Virus record (IMG/VR): IMGVR_UViG_3300031825_000018
Span: 1-49,734 of that record
DNA length: 49,734 nucleotides
Source of the DNA: a virus
Direction: 5' to 3' (one strand)
A program made the translations under genes and the position numbers. Under the pieces are notes generated by a model. That model did no database searches. It was given only the letters and a program-made list of their open reading frames with translations, and was not told the DNA's origin. This document shows, piece by piece, positions 6,705 through 14,645 of this stretch (position 1 is the first letter of the stretch; the number at the start of each line of letters is the position of its first letter).

Positions 6705-6935
6705 ATGCGCCGTCATCCCCAGGCCCACTACGCGGACCTCCTCCGCGACTACTGCCGCCAGGCCGGCACCCTCTCCCTCATCCGCGCGTACTACCGCGAC
6801 CGCGCCGTCGAGAGCCAGCGGCACACGCTCACCGAGATCGAGCGCGACGCCTGCCGCAACCTGCGCTCCCTTTTCGAAGCCCTGGCCCCACCCGGTGCCA
6901 GAAACAGCGAAAGCCCCCACCTGCCCACCAGGTGA
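6705..6935 (+). CDS. Hypothetical early protein
   Basis: The 76-aa helical, Arg-rich protein has no motif I recognise. AGGAGG stands 9 bases before the ATG, and it begins 3 bases after the excisionase-like gene. Its stop codon lies inside the following terminator hairpin, so ribosomes finishing this gene would cover the 5' arm and part of the loop. Confidence 0.6.
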   Translation: MRRHPQAHYADLLRDYCRQAGTLSLIRAYYRDRAVESQRHTLTEIERDACRNLRSLFEALAPPGARNSESPHLPTR

Positions 6936-6945
6936 GGGCTTTCTA
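6910..6945 (+). terminator. Intrinsic terminator within the early operon
   Basis: The sequence folds as GAAAGCCC-CCACCTG / CAGGTG-GGGCTTTC with a five-base loop and ends in TTTCT. It lies inside a run of co-directional genes, so downstream expression needs read-through, antitermination or another promoter. Confidence 0.7.
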
Positions 6946-7034
6946 TGCTCTTCGGTCCAAGCGCGGCGCCAACCACGTTTTGGGCCAATTCCCGAGCCCC
7001 GCCAAGGGCTCAAGAAAGGATCGCTTCCACGCTT

Positions 7035-7511
7035 ATGTTAGCACGATTGGATTCGCCCCGTCACGGGGCCACCGAGGGGTTATGGTCCCGCATCGCGGCT
7101 CCGTTCATCCGGCAGCTCTACTCGCACGATCTGGCCTTCCGGATCGAGGCCGGCGGGCTGCCCGCGCTCATGGGAGAGGGGACCGCCGCGGCCGCCGCGG
7201 TGCGGGAGCGCTTCGTCACGGAGTGGAATGCCACGCTGTCCCAGCAGGCGCCCACGCTGCTCCACATCGGCGCCACCCGCGGGGACGCCGTCCTCCGCGG
7301 CCAGCGGATCTACCTCACCGAGATCCTCACCCACACGGACGCCGCCTGGTGGCTGGCGCGCCGGTACCTGGATGCCACGTGCGATCCCTGGCTCACGTGC
7401 CCCACGTGCACGGCCCGGCTGCTGGTGCGGGAATACCGCCTCACCGTGCGCACCGGCCACTGCCCGGAGTGCGGCCCCGGCCCCGAAACCCGCGAGGAGG
7501 TCCAGCCGTGA
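7035..7511 (+). CDS. Zinc-ribbon protein, hypothetical
   Basis: The 158-aa protein is helical, with a C-terminal zinc ribbon made of CPTC and CPEC about 23 residues apart. The start at 7035 is uncertain: AAAGGA lies some 14 bases upstream, and an earlier ATG at 6945 has no ribosome site and sits in the terminator. The next frame starts with GTGA overlap. The role is unknown; many short zinc-binding proteins cluster in this early operon. Confidence 0.6.
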   Translation: MLARLDSPRHGATEGLWSRIAAPFIRQLYSHDLAFRIEAGGLPALMGEGTAAAAAVRERFVTEWNATLSQQAPTLLHIGATRGDAVLRGQRIYLTEILTHTDAAWWLARRYLDATCDPWLTCPTCTARLLVREYRLTVRTGHCPECGPGPETREEVQP

Positions 7512-7600
7512 TCCGCCGTCTCCTCGCCCAACTCCGCCGGCGGCGCCGCCACCGGCCCTTTCGCATCCTGCTGCTTGCCCGGGAGGTGCACCGTGCCTGA
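7508..7600 (+). CDS. Very short arginine-rich peptide
   Basis: A 30-codon frame beginning GTG (overlapping the previous stop as GTGA) encodes a basic helix with RRRRRHR in the middle. A strong GAGGAGG site is placed 9 bases upstream, and its stop overlaps the next gene. These features support translation. It might only serve to couple translation of the next gene, or be an RNA-binding peptide like lambda N; the second idea is speculative. Confidence 0.45.
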   Translation: MIRRLLAQLRRRRRHRPFRILLLAREVHRA

Positions 7601-7928
7601 CTTGATCACCGTTACCGTAGACCGCCAATCCGCTCAACGCCTGGCGAAGATAGCCCGTCGCGAGGCGGTCCAGTCCAGCGCCCGCTGGGTCCAGGATCGC
7701 ATGAAAGCCTTCGCCGCCACGGTCGAAGCGCAGCTCGCCCAGAAGCCGCCCTGCGACCACTGCCACGGGATCCACCTGGTGCGCAACCCCGCCTGGGAGC
7801 GCTTCCAGCTCGATCCGGACGAAGAGCACGAGGAGGCCGCCCGCCACCTCTTCGCCCTGGCCCACGGCCCGGAGCTGCAGCCCTGCCCGTCCTGCCGGCC
7901 CGCACCCGCCGCGAAGGAGGCCGCGTGA
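7593..7928 (+). CDS. Zinc-ribbon protein, hypothetical
   Basis: The 111-aa product carries CDHC and CPSC pairs about 45 residues apart, the likely four ligands of a zinc site, with a helical N-terminal region. The GTG at 7593 was chosen because GGGAGG is 6 bases upstream; a TTG further up lacks a site. It overlaps the next gene by GTGA. Function unknown. Confidence 0.62.
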   Translation: MPDLITVTVDRQSAQRLAKIARREAVQSSARWVQDRMKAFAATVEAQLAQKPPCDHCHGIHLVRNPAWERFQLDPDEEHEEAARHLFALAHGPELQPCPSCRPAPAAKEAA

Positions 7929-8152
7929 GCCAACTCCTCTGGACCGGCGCGAAAAGGTCGCCGGAATCCCTGCCGCCCTCCATCCGCTGCCGGGCTTACG
8001 ACAGCCCGGAGCTGCGCGATCGCGCCGCCGACCGCGCCACCGAGGAGCGCCTGCGCACCTGGCAGCGACTCCTCTGGCTTTACACGGTGCTTCTGGCCCT
8101 CGGCTGGGCGCTCCTCGTCGTCACCGCCTGCACGCTCGGGAGGCACTTCTGA
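7925..8152 (+). CDS. Small membrane protein, hypothetical
   Basis: The 75-aa protein has a charged N-terminal half (about 45 residues) and a C-terminal hydrophobic segment LLWLYTVLLALGWALLVVTA, so it is tail-anchored in the inner membrane with the N-terminus probably cytoplasmic. AAGGAGG precedes the GTG start. Both ends overlap neighbours by 1-4 bases. No family recognised. Confidence 0.58.
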   Translation: MSQLLWTGAKRSPESLPPSIRCRAYDSPELRDRAADRATEERLRTWQRLLWLYTVLLALGWALLVVTACTLGRHF

Positions 8153-8673
8153 TGCCACGCGAAATCACTTCCGCCACCACAGCACCTGTCGAAGACCAGC
8201 ACACCCCTACTCCCTGGGAGCTGGAATACGACGAGGACCAGGGCCGGTTCACGCTCCGCATGGACGAAGCGATCACGAGTCGCGGGTTCTACAATTCGGC
8301 CCACCTGATCGAGCTGTATGACGGGGCCTGGGAAGAAGACAGCCCCGGGTTTTACGCCGAATCCAAAGCGAACTCGGAGCGGATCGTCGCCGCCGTCAAC
8401 GCGTGCGAAGGGATCTCCACCGCCGCGCTAGAGTCGGGCTATCTGGCGGAAATGGTGCGCTTTGTCCAGCACACCCGGCGCTACGTGGAGCAGGGGTACG
8501 CCGTGTGGCTACCCGGCGAGAACGGCGAGGACAGCTCGGACCTCACGCCCGAGTTCCACTGGATCATGGCGACCGCGATGGAGCTGCTCGAGTCGCTCCG
8601 AACTGGCGCTCCTCTCTCCGGCTCCGTGTCTCCGTGTCTCCGTGGTGATTCCGAAAGCGAGGCCCCCCGATGA
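8152..8673 (+). CDS. Hypothetical early protein with phage NAAFIV-like motif
   Basis: The 173-aa protein contains HTPTPWELEYDEDQGRF near the start and ANSERIVAAVNACEGI in the middle. The latter pattern (asparagine, hydrophobic run, VNA) is common in short phage proteins of unknown function. The last 18 residues are encoded partly by the tandem octamer at 8622-8645, which suggests that the C-terminus was altered by a repeat insertion. GGGAGG lies upstream of the ATG. Confidence 0.55.
   Translation: MPREITSATTAPVEDQHTPTPWELEYDEDQGRFTLRMDEAITSRGFYNSAHLIELYDGAWEEDSPGFYAESKANSERIVAAVNACEGISTAALESGYLAEMVRFVQHTRRYVEQGYAVWLPGENGEDSSDLTPEFHWIMATAMELLESLRTGAPLSGSVSPCLRGDSESEAPR
8622..8645 (+). repeat. 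Tandem octamer CTCCGTG[T/G] x3
   Basis: Three direct copies at 8622-8629, 8630-8637 and 8638-8645 fall in the 3' end of a coding region. Similar low-complexity strings are common between genes in some GC-rich bacteria, so this may be host-derived. Confidence 0.7.
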
Positions 8674-9233
8674 TCACGCTCCAGCTCAACTGCGGCCGCT
8701 TCACGGTCACCGTGGAGGGCGACACCGCCGCCGACGTCATCAAAGAGGCCGAGCTCTTCGCCGCGCTTCCGGACAAGTGCCCCCTCTGCGGCTCCGGCGT
8801 GCACCTCACGTTCCGCAGCCCCCAGGGCTTCGAGTTCTTCGGCCTCGCCTGCGATGGCCCCACGCCGCACGACACCACGTTCGGCGAGCAAAAGCAGGCG
8901 AAGGGCGGCGGCCTCTACTACAAGGGCGCCAACTCCTGGACCGTGGCCCCGCGCCGTGCTCGAGACGAAGAGCCCGCCCCCACGCCCGACCCTCAACCCC
9001 CAACGCCGCCGGTGGCACCCACGTGGCGGGAGGCGGCTCCACAAGCCGATAACCCGCCGGATTGCAGCGAATGCGGGGAGCCCCTCACGGCCAACCAGGC
9101 CCGGGTGTCCCTCCAGGCGTTCAAGGTCCTGCTCTGCCCGACGCATCAGCAGAAGCACGCGGCGCAGCTCCGCGCCAAGCAGTCCGGCGGGGTCCGCCCA
9201 GCGCGGTCCACCCCCGCCACCCGACCCAACTAA
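8670..9233 (+). CDS. Double zinc-ribbon protein, hypothetical
   Basis: The 187-aa product has an N-terminal module with CPLC, about 20 residues, then a lone C/H region, a Pro-rich linker, and a second module with CSECGEPL, a central serine-rich turn and LCPTHQQ. The second module looks like a treble-clef zinc finger found in phage proteins near replication genes. It immediately precedes the replication gene, so a nucleic-acid role is plausible, but it is not shown. Start overlaps the previous stop (ATGA). Confidence 0.58.
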   Translation: MITLQLNCGRFTVTVEGDTAADVIKEAELFAALPDKCPLCGSGVHLTFRSPQGFEFFGLACDGPTPHDTTFGEQKQAKGGGLYYKGANSWTVAPRRARDEEPAPTPDPQPPTPPVAPTWREAAPQADNPPDCSECGEPLTANQARVSLQAFKVLLCPTHQQKHAAQLRAKQSGGVRPARSTPATRPN

Positions 9234-9245
9234 CGAACCCACCAG

Positions 9246-9282
9246 AGGCGGGCGCTTCCCATTTGGGGGCGCCCGCCTTTTC
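9246..9282 (+). terminator. Intrinsic terminator before the replication gene
   Basis: Perfect 10-bp arms (9246-9255 and 9269-9278) are followed by TTTT. It separates the small early genes from the large replication gene. Confidence 0.78.
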
Positions 9283-9301
9283 GCCCATGGATTAGGTCAC
9301 T

Positions 9302-12300
9302 ATGCCGCTACTTCCTCACCACCTCGAAATGTTGAAGGCGTCCGGGCTTACGGACGCGGTGATCGAGGCCCGGGGTTACTGGTCGTGTTCCAGCAAAACG
9401 GAGCTGCGCGGCAAAGGCTTCGCGGGCTCCCAGGTCCACACCATCAACGCCGAAAAGCCCGCCCTTATGCTGCCGGTCTACCGCGCCGGTATCACGGAGC
9501 CCGTCTACCACCAGATGCGGCCGGACAGCCCCCGCACGCGAGACGGTAAGGCCCTCAAGTACGAAACGCCCAAGGGAGCCAAGCCGGTCGTCGATGTGCC
9601 CCCCGGCGCCCGCGACTGGATCGGCGACCCCCAGCGCACGCTCTACATTACCGAAGGCAGCAAAAAGGCGGATGCCGGCGTCAGTCATGGCCTCTGCTGT
9701 GTAGACATCCTCGGCGTCTACGGGTTCCGCGGCACCAACGAGTTCGGAGGCCGTACGGCCCTGGGTGACTGGGAGTCCTTCGCGTTCAACGCGCAGCGTG
9801 CCATCTACATCGTGTTCGACAGCGACGTGTCCCTCAAAAAGGACGTCCACCATGCAATGGTGCGGCTCAAGGGGCTCCTGCTCTCCCGCGGTGCGGAGGA
9901 TGTGCGTTTTGTCTACCTGGAGCCGAACGAGAAAGGGGAGAAGGTCGGTCTGGATGACTTCCTCCTGACCTGCAAGCGCGGCGAGGCACAATGGCAACTC
10001 CAGGTTCGGGCGCGGCCGGATGCGCTACCGTTCCCCAGTGACCAAGAGGACGAAGGCGCCGATCCGGACGCCCACGAGCGCCGCCAGTACCAGTACGGGA
10101 ACGGTGGCACCTGGTGGTTCAAAGACAGCCAGCGTATCCGTCTTGCTAACGGACACTGGCGCATCCTGGAAGACGTGGTGCAGGATGACGGCACCGAGGA
10201 GCGGGTCCGGGTCTACGCGCTGGAAGGCTACGTCGATCTCAACGGCAACAGCCGCCACCCCCGGCGCTTCACCGTTCGCGCCGAGAAGTTCGACGCCATG
10301 GACTGGGTCCGCGAGAACTTCGGCGCCGCCGCCATCCTCTCCCCCGGCGCCGGTACCAAAGAGCGCCTGCGCCACGCCATCCAGCTCCTCTCCGGCGAGG
10401 TGGAGGAGCGCACCGCCTACACGCACACCGGTTGGCGCAAGATCGAGGATGAGTGGGTCTACCTCCACGCAGACGGCGCCATCGGTCCCCAGGGCTCCGT
10501 GGAGGGCATCCGGGCGGAAGTCGCCACCATGTCCCGCTACGCGCTGCCGGAGCCGCCGGAGGGGGAGGAGCTGAAGGAGGCCGTCCGCCGCTCCCTCGCG
10601 TTCCTGGACCTTTCGGAGCGCGCCCAGACCTGGCCGCTGCTCGCCGCCATCTACGCGGCGCCCCTGGCCGGGTTCCTGCCGGCGGACTTCGTCCTCTGGA
10701 TCCAGGGCGAAACCGGCAGCCGCAAGAGCTCCGCCGCGAAGCTCGCCCTCAACCACTTCGGCACCTTCGAGCGCACGGCGCCGTTCCCCGCCAACTTCGA
10801 CAGCACGGCCAACGCGGTGGAGTACAGCCTCTTCCTCGCGAAGGACGCCCCCAACGTCATCGACGACTACAACCCCGCCAACAACGCCAAGGATCAGCAG
10901 AAGCAAGACGCCGTCGCCCACCGCATCCTCAGCGCGGTGGGCGATCTCCGTACCCGCGCCCGGATGAACTCGGACGCGGAGGTCAAGAGCAGCAAGATTC
11001 CGCGCTGCATGGCCATCGTCACGGCAGAACTGGATCCGCCCGGAGCGCAGAGCCGCATCGCCCGCGCCTTCGTCACGGACTGGACCCGCGCCGGCGTCCG
11101 CCTGGACCGCCTCACCCGGGCCCAGCAAGACGACGCTCCCCACTACGGCCTCGCCATGGCCGGCTATTTGCGGTTTCTGGCCCCGCAGATCGACAAGCTG
11201 AAGAAGAGCCTGCCCCAGAGCGTGCGGAAGGAAGCGGAGCGGATGCCGCCCTCCCACGGCCGCATCCAGGAAGCCGGCGCCAAGCTCTATATCGGCGCGG
11301 CCGGCTTCCTGCAGTTCGCGGTCAACGTGGGCGCCCTCACCGCCGTGGAGCAGCGCGCGCTGCTCACCGAGGCCTGGAAGGTCTTTGCCTACTACGCGGA
11401 GCGCACCGGCGCCGCCCAGGCAGAGCGCAAACCGGCCCTGCTCTTCATCGAATACCTCCGCGCGATGCTGGTGAAGGGGCAGGTCTACATCGCGGAGCGC
11501 AAGAGCGGTCTCTGTCCGGACGGCGAGCCCGGCCGCTGGGGTTACCAGCCCGCTCGCGGCCACGACAGCGAGCCCCAACCCCGCCCCGGCGCCGTCAAGA
11601 TCGGCTGGGTCGACCTGGACAAAGGCGAGCTGACGTTAGAGAGCACCGTCGCGCACGAGCAGATCACCAGCTACTCCCAGAAGGCCGGGATCCACCTGGT
11701 CAACAGCAAGCGGAACATGGGCGAGGCCCTGGATCGGGAAGGCCTCCTCGTGCGCAAGTACCCGGACCGGTGGGACGCCAACATCTGGGCCGAGGGCGGC
11801 AAGCATTGGTGCTGGGTGTTCAGCGTCAACATCCTGCCTGGCGGCGGCGCGGATGACGATTCTGGGCCGTTCTCTCCGCTTGACGCGGGCGCGTTCTCAC
11901 CTAATGAGGGACTCGGTTCCGAGAGCGCGTGCACGCACCCCGTTTTTTCAGGGGGGGATGTAGTTTCTGGAGGAACTGGAGGAACTGGAGGAGCGCTGCG
12001 TAATGGTGCGATTTCACACAGCGCTTCCAGGCACGAAAGTTCTCCTCCAGTTTCTCCTCCAGAAAGGATTGATTCTGGAGGAGAGTTGTTGAGCCTTTCG
12101 CAACAAACGGGTTTCTCCTCCAGAATGCCCTCCAGTTCCTCCGGCCAGTTGGAGGAAAGAACGGGAACGGAAACGGCGGCTTCCAGGCACGAGAACCCGC
12201 CGGCAAGTGCACAAAACGGGGCTTCTCCTCCACTCCTCCAGAATGGAACACATCCCCCCCTGCCAGGTGGGGAGCGCACGCGCGTTGTTTCCGCCTCTCA

Positions 12301-13972
12301 ACTGCCCGCGCTGATCGAGAAACTGGCCGCGGCGCCGGAGTTGGGGATCGATACGGAGACCACCGGCCTAAACCCTCGGCAGGATCGCGTGCGGCTGCTC
12401 ACGCTGTCCATCCCCGGGCAAACCTGGCTCGTGGACTGCTTCGAGGTCGATCCTCGCCCGCTCTTCCCCGTGCTCGCGGACCGCACCCTCACCGGCCATA
12501 ACCTCAGCTTCGACCTGGAGTTCCTCTGGTCGCTCGGCTTCCGCCCCGGTCGCTCGGAGTGCACCATGCTCCTCGCGCAGCTCCTCTCCGCCTCCGGCAG
12601 CGAGACGCGGAAGGGCTGGCATTCCCTCGCGCAGGTCACCCAGCGCACCCTGGGTATCGAGCTGCCGAAGACGGAGCAAAAGTCCAACTGGGCCGGCCCG
12701 CTCTCCAACGACCAGTGGGACTACGCCGCGCGAGACGGCGAGGTCCTGTTGCCGCTGCGCGCCGGGCTCCTGGCGGAGATCGCCGCCGCCGGCATGGGCA
12801 ACTCCGCGCAGATCGAGAGCCGCTGCCTGCCCGCGCTGGTCTGGATGTCCACCGCCGGCGTCCCGTTCCTGCCGGAGCCCTGGCAGGAGCTGGCCGCCGA
12901 GGCCGCGGCGGACGCCGAGCGCCTGCGCGCGGAGCTGGATCAGCTCGCACCCGAAGCGCCGGAGCTGCTCTCCCTCGGCACCGGTTGGAAGTGGGATTCC
13001 CCGGACATCGTGAAGCGCGTCTTCCAGCTCCTCGACATCGAGCTGAAGAGCACCGCCGACGACGTGCTCGCGCAGATCGATCACCCTGTCGCGGACCTGC
13101 TCCGGAAGTACCGGGACGCCACCGGCCGCGTCTCCCGCTTCGGCCTCAACTGGCTGGCCTGCCGCGAAGGCGACCGGCTCTTCACCGATTGGCGACAGCT
13201 CGGCAGCCGGGCCGGCCGGATGAGCTGCAGCGAGCCCCCGGTACAGCAGATGTCCCGGGATCTCCGGTACCGCGCCTGCATCGCCGCCCATCCGGGCCGC
13301 GTGCTGGTCAAGGCGGACTACTCGCAGATCGAGCTCCGGATCGCGGCCAAGATCGCGGCGGATAAGCGAATGCTGCAGGCGTACGCCGAGGGCACGGACC
13401 TCCACACCCTCACCGCCAGCACGCTCATGGGCCGCGACTTCCACGATGCGGCGGAGAAGAAGTCCGCCCGGCAGCTCGCGAAGGCCGTGAACTTCGGCCT
13501 GCTCTACGGCATGGGCGCCGCCACGCTCCGCGGCTACGCCCGCCACAGCTACGGCGTGGAGATGACGGAGATCCAGGCCGCGGACCACCGCCGCAAGTGG
13601 TTCCGCCTCTACAAAGGGATCTCCGCTTGGCACCGCTCCCAATCGGAAGGCGCCATCGAAACCCGCACCCTCGCCGGCCGCCGCCGCAAAGACGTGAGCT
13701 GGTTCACCCAGAAGCTCAACAGCCCCGTGCAGGGCACCGGCGCGGACGGCCTGAAGCGCGCGCTCGCCCTGCTCTGGGAGCGCCGCCACGAATGCCCCGG
13801 CGCCGTGCCGGTGATCGCCTGTCACGACGAGATCGTCGTCGAGTGCGACGCCGCCCAGGCGCCCGCGGCAGAGGCCTGGCTCCGACAGGCCATGCTCGAC
13901 GGGATGGCCCCCCTCATCCACCCCGTGCCCGTCGAGATCGAGACCCAGATCGGCCCCTCCTGGGCCGGCTAA
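9302..13972 (+). CDS. Fused replication protein: DUF3854/TOPRIM, ATPase and family A DNA polymerase
   Basis: The 1556-aa chain holds most of a replisome. Residues 1-230 match the DUF3854/TOPRIM type (TLYITEGSKK with E118, then YIVFDSD). A P-loop ATPase of the DUF927/D5 kind follows, with GETGSRKSS at 469-477 and NVIDDY near 518; the glycine before the P-loop lysine is arginine. A low-complexity linker (about 855-997) comes next. Then a DnaQ-like 3'-5' exonuclease (GIDTETTGL near 1015, NLSFDLEFL, YAARDGE) and a complete PolA domain: DYSQIELR near 1338, KAVNFGLLYG near 1396, CHDEIVVE near 1508. The frame is open throughout. Ribosome site before the ATG is weak. The linker DNA carries origin-like repeats. 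Confidence 0.9.
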   Translation: MPLLPHHLEMLKASGLTDAVIEARGYWSCSSKTELRGKGFAGSQVHTINAEKPALMLPVYRAGITEPVYHQMRPDSPRTRDGKALKYETPKGAKPVVDVPPGARDWIGDPQRTLYITEGSKKADAGVSHGLCCVDILGVYGFRGTNEFGGRTALGDWESFAFNAQRAIYIVFDSDVSLKKDVHHAMVRLKGLLLSRGAEDVRFVYLEPNEKGEKVGLDDFLLTCKRGEAQWQLQVRARPDALPFPSDQEDEGADPDAHERRQYQYGNGGTWWFKDSQRIRLANGHWRILEDVVQDDGTEERVRVYALEGYVDLNGNSRHPRRFTVRAEKFDAMDWVRENFGAAAILSPGAGTKERLRHAIQLLSGEVEERTAYTHTGWRKIEDEWVYLHADGAIGPQGSVEGIRAEVATMSRYALPEPPEGEELKEAVRRSLAFLDLSERAQTWPLLAAIYAAPLAGFLPADFVLWIQGETGSRKSSAAKLALNHFGTFERTAPFPANFDSTANAVEYSLFLAKDAPNVIDDYNPANNAKDQQKQDAVAHRILSAVGDLRTRARMNSDAEVKSSKIPRCMAIVTAELDPPGAQSRIARAFVTDWTRAGVRLDRLTRAQQDDAPHYGLAMAGYLRFLAPQIDKLKKSLPQSVRKEAERMPPSHGRIQEAGAKLYIGAAGFLQFAVNVGALTAVEQRALLTEAWKVFAYYAERTGAAQAERKPALLFIEYLRAMLVKGQVYIAERKSGLCPDGEPGRWGYQPARGHDSEPQPRPGAVKIGWVDLDKGELTLESTVAHEQITSYSQKAGIHLVNSKRNMGEALDREGLLVRKYPDRWDANIWAEGGKHWCWVFSVNILPGGGADDDSGPFSPLDAGAFSPNEGLGSESACTHPVFSGGDVVSGGTGGTGGALRNGAISHSASRHESSPPVSPPERIDSGGELLSLSQQTGFSSRMPSSSSGQLEERTGTETAASRHENPPASAQNGASPPLLQNGTHPPLPGGERTRVVSASQLPALIEKLAAAPELGIDTETTGLNPRQDRVRLLTLSIPGQTWLVDCFEVDPRPLFPVLADRTLTGHNLSFDLEFLWSLGFRPGRSECTMLLAQLLSASGSETRKGWHSLAQVTQRTLGIELPKTEQKSNWAGPLSNDQWDYAARDGEVLLPLRAGLLAEIAAAGMGNSAQIESRCLPALVWMSTAGVPFLPEPWQELAAEAAADAERLRAELDQLAPEAPELLSLGTGWKWDSPDIVKRVFQLLDIELKSTADDVLAQIDHPVADLLRKYRDATGRVSRFGLNWLACREGDRLFTDWRQLGSRAGRMSCSEPPVQQMSRDLRYRACIAAHPGRVLVKADYSQIELRIAAKIAADKRMLQAYAEGTDLHTLTASTLMGRDFHDAAEKKSARQLAKAVNFGLLYGMGAATLRGYARHSYGVEMTEIQAADHRRKWFRLYKGISAWHRSQSEGAIETRTLAGRRRKDVSWFTQKLNSPVQGTGADGLKRALALLWERRHECPGAVPVIACHDEIVVECDAAQAPAAEAWLRQAMLDGMAPLIHPVPVEIETQIGPSWAG
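11967..12241. other. Putative replication origin: CTGGAGGA iteron cluster
   Basis: Exact CTGGAGGA copies lie at 11967-11974, 11976-11983, 11985-11992 (9-bp period) and 12075-12082. Exact inverse copies lie at 12043-12050, 12055-12062, 12116-12123 and 12234-12241. One-mismatch copies are at 12128-12135, 12137-12144, 12149-12156 and 12226-12233. A 14-bp direct repeat starts at 12023 and 12179. The stretch is less GC-rich than its surroundings. Lambda places its origin iterons inside gene O in the same way. The origin role is inferred. Confidence 0.5.
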
Positions 13973-14004
13973 CGACCTACGGTCACTTACGAAAGGAGAA
14001 TCTG

Positions 14005-14574
14005 ATGGAATTCACCACCGCTACCGAACTCGGCCCCGGCCACTGGGAGCTGCTTCCGCTCAACCCGGAAGGTCAGCGCCTCTTCCTGGTGTTCGACCGG
14101 GACACCGCCGGAGAAGAGCAGGCCCGAAACCTGGCTCTCGCGCTGCTCTCGCAGGCCGCTCAGCCGCGACCGACCACGGATGCGGAAATGCGGCGGACGG
14201 CAGAGCACTTCGTCGCTTGCCTGCGGGCGATGTGGCACGCCGGGGAGATTTGTCTTCGGGATCGGCTTACCGGCGCGCCCTACTACGCCAACACGGAGCG
14301 GCCGGACGCCTTGGCCGTTGGTTGGCTGGATACAGTCCCGGATCGGGTCTACCTTAGCCCGGAAGTCACACACTGCACGTTGCAGACAGCACACTCGGAG
14401 CACCGGATGGATGTTGCGATTACCCTGAGAGCACTAGGCCGCTGCCTCGAACAGGCGGAGCTGCTCGTCGGGTGTACCCCAGGCTTCCAAACGCCTACCG
14501 TGCGCGTGGAAAACCTATGGCAGCGCGTCTGGGCCTTCGAAGCAACGACCCTCTTCCCCGACCTCACCGCCTGA
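14005..14574 (+). CDS. Hypothetical protein downstream of the polymerase
   Basis: The 189-aa acidic, soluble protein has no motif I recognise. ATG at 14005 follows AAGGAGA at ideal spacing, 32 bases after the replication gene stop, so it is co-transcribed with it. A perfect hairpin follows. It may be an accessory replication protein, by position only. Confidence 0.58.
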   Translation: MEFTTATELGPGHWELLPLNPEGQRLFLVFDRDTAGEEQARNLALALLSQAAQPRPTTDAEMRRTAEHFVACLRAMWHAGEICLRDRLTGAPYYANTERPDALAVGWLDTVPDRVYLSPEVTHCTLQTAHSEHRMDVAITLRALGRCLEQAELLVGCTPGFQTPTVRVENLWQRVWAFEATTLFPDLTA

Positions 14575-14582
14575 AATCTAAC

Positions 14583-14612
14583 CGGCGGCCGGTGCTGTAA
14601 CACCGGCCGCCG
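14583..14612 (+). terminator. Hairpin between the hypothetical gene and parB-like gene
   Basis: Perfect 12-bp arms (14583-14594, 14601-14612) enclose a six-base loop. There is no T run, so it may be an attenuator or RNA-processing hairpin rather than a full terminator. Confidence 0.5.
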
Positions 14613-14645
14613 CGAGCGACACCCGACCCCTTAGGAGAAGACGAG

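Noticed and set aside
11941-12300. Linker region as an intergenic gap with two separate replication genes
   Set aside because: The frame is open through the whole stretch and no ribosome site plus start is seen before the exonuclease motifs.
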